Assembly: GCA_963726005.1 (NCBI GenBank)
Contig: CAVSAT010000001.1
Coordinates: forward strand, 496,001-560,000
Direction of reading: 5' to 3'
From: Bog-473 sp963726005
Lineage (GTDB): Bacteria; Actinomycetota; Acidimicrobiia; Acidimicrobiales; RAAP-2
DNA length: 64,000 nt
Part shown: positions 41,137 to 51,584 of the stretch, one piece after another
How positions within the stretch are numbered: position 1 is the stretch's first letter
Layout: every line of letters starts with the position of its first letter
The notes under the pieces: generated by a model
The model's input: only the letters and a program-made list of their open reading frames with translations
Database searches by the model: none
What the model was told of the DNA's origin: nothing
Translations under genes and position numbers: made by a program

Positions 41137-41943
41137 ATGACCACGCTCCAACCTGAGCTCCAGTCGTTCCGCCACGAGCTGCGTGCGGCCGTCGAGGCCG
41201 ATCTGGTTCGCCACCGAGATCACCGGCGCCACCTCAGGCGAGCGGTTGCGCTTGGCACGCCGGCGGGGCTTGCCGCGTTGGGCCTCAGCCTCGCTCTTGT
41301 GCTGGGAGCTGGAAGCACGCCGAGTCCTGCCGACGCAGCGATCCTCGCGTCTGCTCAAGGCGCTCTCACTCCGCCGCCCGATTCGGTGTTCCATGTCGCA
41401 GCCACGATCACCGTGGGGTCGAGTCCTGCCCAGCCCTACGCGCTGTGGGCCGCCGGATCCTCGTATCGGTTCGTCAAGTTCGGCTACGAAGCCGCGTGGA
41501 ACGGAACGACGATGTCCAGCTATGACGCCGCTTCCAACACGATCTACGTCGGGATATACAGCCCTCCGAACCACCCGCCGGTAGACACGGCCGCCACCAT
41601 CCGCTCCCTCATCTCGTCGGGCCAGGCGCACGTCGCTGGTTCGGCCGTCGTGGACGGGGCCGCGGCTTACGTCTTGTCATTGTCGGGTCTGCCGGTGGGT
41701 GGCGGGCTCACCAATGGCACCTATGACGTCGCCAAGAGCGACTACCACCCCCTGCTCCTTCAGACGACGGTGGCGTGTCAGCAGGGACAGTGCTCAGAGA
41801 CCGTGCACTTCCTGACCTACGAGTACCTGCCCGCGACGCCTGCCAATCTCTCCCTACTCGATCTGAGGGCACAACACCCTGGAGCGACCGTGGTGAACGC
41901 GGGCGGAGTCCCCGGTGTTGGGACATCTTTCGGTAGCGATTGA
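41137..41943 (+). CDS. Single-pass membrane protein, probable sigma-factor partner
   Basis: 268 residues. A cytosolic N terminus of about 38 residues rich in Arg/His ('RHRDHRRHLRRAVALG') precedes one transmembrane helix ('PAGLAALGLSLALVLGAG', about 44-62) and a ~200-residue extracytoplasmic domain with LolA/outer-membrane-lipoprotein-carrier-like strand patterns ('AQPYALWAAGSSYRFVKFGY'). Translationally coupled to the ECF sigma gene. Such cytosol-membrane-outside layout fits an anti-sigma or sensor role, but no ZAS zinc motif is present, so the role is inferred from position only. Confidence 0.65.
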   Translation: MTTLQPELQSFRHELRAAVEADLVRHRDHRRHLRRAVALGTPAGLAALGLSLALVLGAGSTPSPADAAILASAQGALTPPPDSVFHVAATITVGSSPAQPYALWAAGSSYRFVKFGYEAAWNGTTMSSYDAASNTIYVGIYSPPNHPPVDTAATIRSLISSGQAHVAGSAVVDGAAAYVLSLSGLPVGGGLTNGTYDVAKSDYHPLLLQTTVACQQGQCSETVHFLTYEYLPATPANLSLLDLRAQHPGATVVNAGGVPGVGTSFGSD

Positions 41944-42004
41944 TTCGACTACACGTCCGGGTCGACTGGATCGCTAGAGGCGGCTTCCCGGGCAGCTCCC
42001 AGGG

Positions 42005-42022
42005 CCGGCGTTCGGGGGCACC
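42005..42022 (+). repeat. Cassette-boundary repeat copy 22 (last)
   Basis: CCGGCGTTCGGGGGCACC, 62 bp after the sigma-partner stop and 64 bp before the PNPOx-like start. No further copy is seen downstream. Confidence 0.75.
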
Positions 42023-42086
42023 CCGTCAACCGGCGCGTACGTAGAATGCGGCCGTGAGTAGGACCGCCGGATTATGAAAGGGAGAC

Positions 42087-42614
42087 GTGGTGGACATCAT
42101 CAACTTAGGTGCCGCGGACGGGCTGCCCCCGGTGAAATGGGCGGACGTCCTCGAAAAGCTCGATGCCGGCTCGTCGCCTGCTCCAGACGCCCACAACGCT
42201 CGCACGACGTGGCTCTCGACGGTGAACGAGGACGGGAGCCCCCACGTGACTGCGGTCGGTGCGCTCTGGCTGTACGGAAGCTTCTGGTTCCAGACCGGAT
42301 CGGGTACCCGGAAGGGCCGCAACGTTGCCCGCGACCCGCGCTGCTCGATTGCGGTGTCGATCCGCGATGCAGACGTCGTCGCCGAGGGTGAAGCAGCGCG
42401 GGAGACCGACCCGGCCACACTGACGCGCCTTGCCAAGGCTTGGGCGGACCAGGGGTGGCCCGCCGAACTCGATGAAACCGGGGCCGGTATCACCGCCCCG
42501 TTCAATGCGCCCTCGCAGGGACCACCCCCGTGGAACGTCTATCGCATCAAGCCACATTCGGTGACCGTGACACTGGGCACGGAGCCGGGCGGGCTGACCC
42601 GCTTCAGGTTCTAA
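42087..42614 (+). CDS. Pyridoxamine 5'-phosphate oxidase-like (split-barrel flavin/F420-binding) protein
   Basis: 175 residues from GTG 42087 with AAAGGGAG upstream. 'ARTTWLSTVNEDGSPHVTAV' is the split-barrel opening strand pair, 'GALWLYGSFWFQTGSGTRKG' with 'RNVARDPRCSIAVSIRDADV' is the FMN/F420-phosphate binding region, and 'WNVYRIKPHSVTV' the closing strand. Members bind FMN, F420 or haem and reduce varied substrates. It is the last gene of the island; there is no repeat after it, so it may be either the terminal cassette or the first resident gene. Confidence 0.85.
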   Translation: MVDIINLGAADGLPPVKWADVLEKLDAGSSPAPDAHNARTTWLSTVNEDGSPHVTAVGALWLYGSFWFQTGSGTRKGRNVARDPRCSIAVSIRDADVVAEGEAARETDPATLTRLAKAWADQGWPAELDETGAGITAPFNAPSQGPPPWNVYRIKPHSVTVTLGTEPGGLTRFRF

Positions 42615-42806
42615 CCTCAGCCCATCGAGGCGACTTTCCGATCGATGCGACTCTCCAATCAGCATTCCGCTCGTCCTGCGGATGGCCGCAGACCAGAGCG
42701 CAGGACTGTGACAACACGACGCTTGCCGTGAGGGGCTAGGCCGCTGCGACTCACGGCGCGAACACCAGCACCAACCGTCGGTCACGTTCGGTACTCGGCG
42801 GGACGG
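42615..42806. other. Right border of the island, no gene seen
   Basis: About 190 bp between the PNPOx-like stop and the AftD-like stop. No repeat copy, hairpin or coding frame with support is visible; composition returns to the G+C-rich pattern by about 42780. Confidence 0.4.
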
Positions 42807-45800
42807 CTACGCGTCGCCCGCCGGCACCGACGGCGCACCTGGCGCCGCCTCTGCCCTGGTGGCGCGTCGCCCGAGCGGCTTGTCGGCCCGCAAACCCAGA
42901 CCCGAGACGACGGCATCGGCGAGCAGCAGAACCACGCCCACCCAGATGAGATTGCCGGCGTGCACGAAGGACCCGGCCCAGTTGGCGCCGGAGAGGAAGT
43001 GGTGCACCCGCTGCCCCTGCACCACGTTGAGGGCGCCGGCGACGACGAAGGCGATCCCTCCCACGGTGGCCACGGCGCGTCCCCACGGCACGAGGAGCCC
43101 GAGGATCACGACCCCCGCCACGACCAGCGCCGCGGCCCCCGGGGTGACGAGGGCGGCGACGCCGCCCGTGACGGCGCCGATCACCAACGCGCGCGGGAAG
43201 CGCAGCCAGCCCCGTTGCCGCGCGGCCTTGGGCGGGGGCGCCCCGGGCAGGGCGAGGGTGGCAGCGTCGAAGGGTGATCCCGGCCGCTCCGGCGCGTCGG
43301 GCCCGGCCGGACCGCGAAGGCGCCGGGGCAGGTGGGCGCGCACCCAGCGCCGCGAGCGCACGGGCAGGAGGCCGAGGGCGAGGCAGAGCAGCAGCGTCAG
43401 CCCGGACAGCGCCAACGCGGCCCACACCTCGTTCTGGGGCGCCCAGGTCAGGTCGACGGTGAACCCGGGGCCACCGACGGCGCGCAGGTCGGCGGCGGTG
43501 ACGTGCCACCCGTTGGCGAAGCCGTCGACGAGCAGCGGCGTCCCGAGGTCCACCGGGTGCGAGCCCGCGGGGGCGCCGCGGCCCGGTTCGGCCACCGCGT
43601 GCCATCCCGTGTTGATGCTCTGGCCGAGCACGAGCTCGAAAGGCTGCGCCGCACCCGAGACCCGCGCGCCGTGGCTGTCGATGTGCGACGAGGTCGCGCT
43701 GAGGGTCGGGGCGGGGCCCGGCTGCGTCGCCGCCAGCTGGGGCGTGCCGGCGGTGGTCGTGACCGCGGCCGGGCCGGCGCCCCCGCCCGCGGCCGAGTCG
43801 AGGACGAGCTGGTCGATGTTCCAGCCGGTGCAGGTGGTCGGGACGCTCGCGCACGGCGGGTTGTGGCCCGCGGTCGTCTGCACCACGTGCGGGCCGGCGC
43901 CGAGCGCGATCCCCTTGGCGTCGGGCCCGCACGGGACCAGTTGCGCCTCACCGTTGGCGAGCGCGTGCGGGGCCGCTCCGACGACGGCGACGGCGATCGG
44001 CCGGCCGTCGATCGACAGCAGGTTGGTGACACAGGTGCCCGGGAGGTTGGCTGGCGTCGGTGCGGACACCACGCCGGGGATGCCCACCTCGGCGATGCCG
44101 AGCGGCAGCGTCAGCTGCCCGGCCGAGTAGTAGTTCGCCGCGTACTCGGCCCGGATGGCGGTGAACGTGAGGACGAAGTGCGAGCCGGTGACGGCCGGGA
44201 AGGAAACGGGCACCGTCGTCACGGCGCCGGGGACGGTGCCGTCGGCGATCGGCGGCAACACCACCGTGCGCACCTGGCTCCCGGACGTGACGGTCATGGC
44301 GGTGGGCACCGAGTGGCGCCCGTCGGCGATCACCTGCAACGCGAGCCCGCCCAGCGCCTGCGGCTTGGCCAGGTCGTAGGTGAGCGTGGAGCCGACCTGC
44401 GCGTCGGTGCCGAAGCCGGGCTGCCAGGCCGTCGTGGTGTTGCCGTCGAGCGTGGCCGACGCCGTGTTCTGGAGGCCTCCCGGGATCCGGCCCGAGGAGT
44501 ACGCGTCCTGGAGCCCGGTCGACGCCGTGGGCGTGCGCCCCACGAGCCGGTCGATCTCGTCGTCGGGGACGAGGGCCGACAGGCTGGCTGCGCCGGCCAA
44601 GGAGAAGGTGCGCGCCGTCGGGAGGGTGAACTCCCGCGTGATCGTCGACTCGGGGTCGCTGCGCGGGGGAATTGCGAGGTGCGCTGGCGGGTCATCACCA
44701 CGGAGAGCCGGTCGGCCGCCGACGCGCTGCCGAGGGTCGACAGCAACTGGGTGGGCATCTGGACGGCCTGGTGCACCTGCTGGCCGGGGATCTCGATCTC
44801 AGAGAAGCCGACGGCGGAGGCCGCGGCAGGCGGCGCGCTGTCATTCGTGGTGCCGTCGATCGTCACCCGGAGCGTGTGGAACGTGCGGGAGGGGAACGCC
44901 AGGGTCTGGCCGGCCGTCACGTGCGACGCCGCGTTGAGCTGGTAGTGGATCGGGTCCTTGCCGTCGAAGGTCAGCGTCACGTCCGAGACCCAGCGCGAGC
45001 GGTCGCCGCGCTGCGGTTGGACCACGCTGATGTGGTCGGTGGTGACCGGGTTGGCGAACCCGACCTGCCACCACTCGCCCTTGGGGTCGCTCACGAAGGT
45101 GCCGACGACCCAGGCCGTGTCGAAGTTGCCGTCGATGGCGCTGTAGGCCTGGTTCTCGGGAGTGAAGGAGACCGGGTTGCCGTAGCTGCTCGCGGTGACG
45201 TTCACCGCGCCGATGTAGCTCGCGTACGACTTGCTCGTGATGCCCGTGCCCGGGAAGAGCTCGATGGGGCTGTCGCTCAGGTCGCTCTTGGCGGGGTTGT
45301 CGCCCGGCGTCTCGGTGTAGCCGGCGTTGGCGGTCAGGGTGTCCCAGCGGAACGCCTGCTTGCGGTTGGTGTCGGTGACCACCAATTGGGCTCCCTGCGC
45401 CGCCAGGTCGTGCAGCCGCGCCGGGTCGCTTGCCAGCGTGCCCGCGTAGTACACCGCGCTGTCGGTGTTGAGAAGGCCGAGCCCCGCCAGGTTGTTCAGG
45501 CCGGTCGCGTCGCCCTCCATCACGACCGCGCCGGTGTCGGACTCACCCCGGACGAGAGGGCGCGGGTTGGGCACCGTGTAGGTGACGATGGGCGACGGCC
45601 AGCTGATGTTGCCCGGCGCGGCGAGGTCCTGCTCGTTCAGCGTCGAGCCGATGGAGATGTTGGGCCGTGGCGTGCCGAAGGAGACCGGGTCGGCCAGACC
45701 GAGGGGGGTGTGCGTGAGTTGGAGCGCGACGATCTGGGGTTGTGGCACCCCGTAGCGCTCGTATTGCTGGTCGTACTGCACCATCAGGTCCCCGGCACCC

Positions 45801-47450
45801 ATCAGGCGGGCGATGGGGGCGAGCGCATTCAGGTTGGCGATGCCGTCCTGGAGCGGCGCGTCGGTGGCATAGAGCGTGTCGGCCGTGGCGATGGAGCCCA
45901 TCACCTGTTGCTCGCGGGTCACGAAGTCCCGGTTGAGGAGCGCAGGCTGGGGCGCGTCGACCGTGTCACCCCAGCGGTAGGCGGCGAAGTCGTTGCCCGG
46001 GATGGCGAAGACGCGGGTGCCGGGGTGGGTCGCGTTGAGGTGGTTGATGGCCGCCTGCTCGTAGGAGGGCAGCGTCGCCGGCTGGGTGAAGTTGTTGGCG
46101 ACGGTGTCGCCGAGGAACAGGGAGGGATTGTTGGCGACGACGAGCCCCGCGACGAGCACTGCGGCGACGAGGCCGGCCACCGAGAGGCGGTTCCACAACG
46201 CGGTGAGACCGCTCGCGAGCAGCATGACGAGTGCCAGCAGCACGAGGGGGGTGGCGCGGTCCGTCGAGCGGAGCGCCAGCCCGGCCGTGGTGTCGGTCAT
46301 GAACGCCTTGAGCTGGCGGCCGATGACCGTGGGATCGGAGTAGGGAAAGGGCCCGACCGACAGCACCAGGCCCACGAAGAGGAGCACGAGGAAGTAGGCG
46401 CGCTCGCGCCAGCGCACGAAGGCCGACGCCACCAGCGCCACCGCGGGCACGGCGTAGGACGTCGCCAGCAGTGCGATGTCCTGGGTGTAGCGGATTGCCG
46501 CGTTGGTCCACGGGCCGAGGTGGTCGGCGCCGTAGAAGTACCAGTAGCCGAGGCCGCGGACGATGTCGGCGGGGTTGGAGGTGGCCGAGGTCGACGGGAC
46601 GGTCTCGGTGAATTTGAGGACGTTGACGCCGTAGGCCGCCTCCACCTGGAGGCCCGCGATCCACCAGACGCAGGCCCCCAGGGTCAGGAAGCCGATGCGC
46701 AGCGCCGTTCCCGAGCGCGTGGCGCCAGGTCGACTCCCGCAGCACGACGACGGCGTAGAGGAGCCACAGGACGGGACCGACCCCGACGTAGATGATGGAG
46801 CTGGCGTTGATGCCGCTCACGACCGCCACGACCACCGCGAAGAGGGCGGGTTCCCGCCACCCGCCCCGGCGCAGGGCGACGATGGTGAGGCCCAGCATGA
46901 CGGGCAGGCCGGCCCAGGGGAGGAGGATCACCGAGATGCGCCCCGAGTACTGGAGGAAGTACGGGGAGAGCATGTAGGCCAGCGCGGCGGCGGCCGGCCC
47001 CGGGCCGCGCAGCCCGAGAATCCGCGAGAGGTAGAGGACACCGAGGCCGGCGGCGAGGAGGATGGAGCCGAGCCACAGGCGCTGGGCCACCCAGACCGGT
47101 ACGTCGAGCAGGTGGAAGACCGCGAAGAACGGCCCCATCGGCAGCAGGTAGCCGATGTACTCGTGGCTCACCGTGCCGAGGCCGACCGTCGGGTTCCACA
47201 TGAACGCGACCTGGCTGAGGAACCGGGTCGGGTCGAGGTAGAGGTAGGTCTTCGTGTCCGGCGTGACGACGCCCGGCCGCACCGCCAGCAGCGGGGCGTA
47301 GGCGAAGCCGGCCAGGACGGTCGCGCCCCCGATCCACCACCAGCGCCCCCCGATTCCCCCGCGCCACCACCAGTGAGTGGACCTGATCCGTTCCGGCCGC
47401 CTGGCGGCATGCCGCGCCCGGGGGACGGTGGCGGTGGAGGACGTGGTCAT
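42807..47450 (-). CDS. AftD-like alpha-(1->3)-arabinofuranosyltransferase (DUF3367 family), two apparent frameshifts
   Basis: From ATG 47448-47450 to TAG 42807, about 1547 residues after joining frames at about 46706 (GGG run) and 44666-44670 (C5 run); both fit single-base indels. The N-terminal GT-C part has about eleven helices and the first-loop 'GVVTPDTKTYLYLDPTRFL'. The long extracytoplasmic part holds two discoidin/CBM-like modules ('AIDGNFDTAWVVGTF' and 'TLDGNTTTAWQPGF'), and a C-terminal helical block follows. This layout matches mycobacterial AftD, which adds branching arabinofuranose from decaprenyl-phosphate donors. Presence here suggests an arabinan-like or other furanose envelope glycan; donor is inferred. 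Confidence 0.8.
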
Positions 47451-47506
47451 GGAGAGCCGGGAAGGTCGACGGGTAGTGTAAGCAGGCAGCGCCACCCCGG
47501 CGTGTC

Positions 47507-48337
47507 ATGCGATGGGAGGCGTCCGTGGCCACCGGCACCAAGAGCCGCCTGACGGGCGAGCGACCCCAGCAGGGCGTGACGCCCGACTCCTTGCTCGCCC
47601 TGCACGAGGCGGGGTACCGGGCGGTCCTCGACCGTGTCGGGGAGGGACGCATCCTCGACGTCGGCTGTGGGCAGGGGTTCGAGTCGGCCCGGTTCCTCCG
47701 GTCCGGGCGCGAGGTGGTCGGAGTCGACTACTCGCCCGACGCGGTCACCACGGCGGCGGCCCGGTACGGCCCCGACGGGCTCCGGGTGGCGCAGATGGAC
47801 GCGCTGGGCCTGGGCTTCGGGACGGCCAGCTTCGACGCGGCCTGCTCCTCCCACCTCATCGAGCACTTCACCGATCCCGAGTCCCACGTCGCCGAGCTGG
47901 CTCGCGTCCTCAGGGACGACGGCCTCGCCTGCGTGCTCACTCCGAACAAGCCGGCCGACTTCGAGAACCCGTTCCATCTGCACCTCTTCGAGCAGGACGA
48001 ACTGCGGGCGATGCTCGAGCGCCACTTCGGCGACGTGTGGCTCGGCGGGGTCGATGCCGCGCCACACGTGAAGGCCGACTTCGAGGCGCGCCGCATCCGG
48101 GCGGGCAAGGTGCTCCGTCTCGACGCCTTCGACCTCCGGCACCGCGTGCCGTACTCGTGGTACGTGTGGGCCTACACGAGGTTGCTGCCCGTCGCCTACA
48201 GGCTGGTGGCGCGGCAGGACACGGGGGGCGCCACGGGCATCACGGCCGACGACTGGTTCGTGACCGACGATCCCGACGACACCACGCTCGTCCTGTTCGC
48301 CGTCGCCCGCCGGCCGCGCCGGGGGACGCCCGGCTGA
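47507..48337 (+). CDS. Class I SAM-dependent methyltransferase
   Basis: 276 residues from ATG 47507 (GTG 47525 possible). Motif I 'ILDVGCGQGFESARFLRSGR' with 'VVGVDYSPDAV', motif II/III 'SFDAACSSHLIEHFTDPESH' and 'VLRDDGLACVLTPNKPADFE' are those of methyltransferases acting on lipids, glycans or small molecules. Divergent from the AftD-like gene by 56 bp. Its TGA overlaps the coaE ATG (TGATG), so coaE is coupled to it. Confidence 0.88.
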   Translation: MRWEASVATGTKSRLTGERPQQGVTPDSLLALHEAGYRAVLDRVGEGRILDVGCGQGFESARFLRSGREVVGVDYSPDAVTTAAARYGPDGLRVAQMDALGLGFGTASFDAACSSHLIEHFTDPESHVAELARVLRDDGLACVLTPNKPADFENPFHLHLFEQDELRAMLERHFGDVWLGGVDAAPHVKADFEARRIRAGKVLRLDAFDLRHRVPYSWYVWAYTRLLPVAYRLVARQDTGGATGITADDWFVTDDPDDTTLVLFAVARRPRRGTPG

Positions 48338-48957
48338 TGCTGGCCGTCGGCCTGACCGGGGGCATCGGTTCGGGCAAGTCGGCCGTCGCCGACCTGCTGG
48401 CAGCGCGGGGCGCCGTGCTCATCGACGCCGACCAGGTGGCGCGCGACGTCGTGGCGCCCGGCGGCCCGGCATACCAGCCGGTGGTCGACCGCTTCGGGAC
48501 GGGGATCCTGGCCCCCGACGGGACGATCGACCGCAAGGCCCTTGCCGCCGTGGCCTTCGCCGACGAGGAGACCCGGCTCGAGCTCAACGCCCTGACGCAC
48601 CCGCCCATCGGGATGGCCATGATGCAGGCGCGCGACGCGCTGAAGGACACCGACAGCATCGTGATCCTCGCCATCCCGCTCCTGACCGCCGTCCACCGTG
48701 ACACGGTCGGACTGGACAAGGTCGTGGTGGTCGACTCCCCGACGGACATCGCGCTCGAGCGCCTGGTGTCCCAGCGCGGCTTCGAGCGGGCGGATGCCGA
48801 GGCCCGCATCCGGTCCCAAATCTCGCGGGCGGAGCGGGTCGAGGAGGCCGACTACGTGCTCGACAACTCGGGTGACTGGGCCAATCTGGAGGCCGAGGTG
48901 TCCAAATTGTGGGAGTGGCTGCTCGACGCCGCGGACCAGCGGCGGGCGCACGCCTGA
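48337..48957 (+). CDS. coaE: Dephospho-CoA kinase
   Basis: 206 residues. P-loop 'GLTGGIGSGKSAVADLLAAR' (6-25), 'LIDADQVARDVVAPGGPAY' and 'PLLTAVHRDTVGLDKVVVVD' are CoaE signatures; 'RLVSQRGFERADAEARIRSQ' forms the LID region. Catalyses ATP-dependent phosphorylation of dephospho-CoA, the last step of CoA biosynthesis. Full length, ATG start. Upstream of uvrB as in other actinobacteria, though normally preceded directly by rpsA. Confidence 0.96.
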   Translation: MLAVGLTGGIGSGKSAVADLLAARGAVLIDADQVARDVVAPGGPAYQPVVDRFGTGILAPDGTIDRKALAAVAFADEETRLELNALTHPPIGMAMMQARDALKDTDSIVILAIPLLTAVHRDTVGLDKVVVVDSPTDIALERLVSQRGFERADAEARIRSQISRAERVEEADYVLDNSGDWANLEAEVSKLWEWLLDAADQRRAHA

Positions 48958-48990
48958 GTCGTCACACCTCCCGGGTAGCCTCGCGGGGCC

Positions 48991-51029
<2,039 letters not shown>

Positions 51030-51075
51030 CGCCCTCGAGGACCGGCGCCACCCCGCGGGGGTAGCGTCGCGGCCC

Positions 51076-51489
51076 GTGCCCACCACGTCGCAGCTCCGCG
51101 AGGTCATGGCCCGCTACGCGGCCGTGACCAGCTCCAAGGACGCCGCCGCCTATGCGGCGCTGTTCACGCCCGACGCTGTGCAGGTCGACCCCTACCCGAC
51201 GCCGCCCCGCGTGGGCCGCGACGCCATCCGCGCCTTCATGGAGCGGTCGTTCGACGCCTGCGAGACGATGACGTTCGAGGTCCGCCACCTCCACCCGGTC
51301 GCCGACAGGGCGGCCATCACCTTCCACATCACGGTGACCGTGGCCGGCGGTCCGACCATGCACATCCGGGGCGTGGAGATCTTCACGGTCACCGACGACG
51401 GCCTGATCTCCGCCGTGGAGGCCTACTGGGGCGACGAGGACCTCACCTTCGAGGAGCCCGGAGGCGGGGCGGCCGCAGCCTCGATGTAA
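51076..51489 (+). CDS. SnoaL-like / ketosteroid-isomerase-like (NTF2-fold) protein
   Basis: 137 residues from GTG 51076. 'LREVMARYAAVTSSKDAAAY' is the N-terminal helix pair, 'FTPDAVQVDPYPTPPRVGRD' and 'IRAFMERSF' the conserved 'dA....DP.G....G...I' pattern of ketosteroid-isomerase-like NTF2 proteins; 'VEAYWGDEDL' ends the fold. 'D14/D38/D99'-type acid positions are partly kept (Asp in 'TPDAV', Asp in 'VDPY'). Isomerase activity on steroids or related lipids is possible, not shown. Confidence 0.78.
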   Translation: MPTTSQLREVMARYAAVTSSKDAAAYAALFTPDAVQVDPYPTPPRVGRDAIRAFMERSFDACETMTFEVRHLHPVADRAAITFHITVTVAGGPTMHIRGVEIFTVTDDGLISAVEAYWGDEDLTFEEPGGGAAAASM

Positions 51490-51584
51490 CCGCCGGCGGT
51501 CCCGGACGTCAGGTACCCCGGGGGCGGGCACGCGGTCACGGCGCGCCCGGCCACCCGAGTGACGTCTGACCGACTGGAGGACTC

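Larger units (their letters stand above)
24785..42022 (+). repeat. Family of ~22 dispersed ~18-bp repeats bounding gene cassettes
   Basis: Consensus about CCGGCGAACTGGGGCACC, all copies in the plus orientation. Clear copies: 24785, 27299, 27959, 30438, 31081, 31798, 32858, 34098, 35978, 37790, 38799, 39824, 40482 and 42005. Diverged copies: 28236, 28622, 32274, 33480, 34358, 36706, 39269 and 39340 (start positions). Every copy is intergenic; between successive copies lies one gene or one gene pair of either orientation. Most copies are the right arm of an imperfect hairpin whose left arm reads about GGTGCCCC, 15-60 bp upstream. I saw no copy in the flanking chromosomal regions. The layout resembles attC sites of an integron array, but the RYYYAAC/GTTRRRY core boxes are not recognisable. 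Confidence 0.75.

Noticed and set aside
24785..42022. Calling the repeats canonical attC sites
   Set aside because: The required RYYYAAC and GTTRRRY boxes in inverted order are not visible in the clear copies, several copies lack AAC altogether, and no IntI-type integrase is present. They are described only as attC-like in layout.
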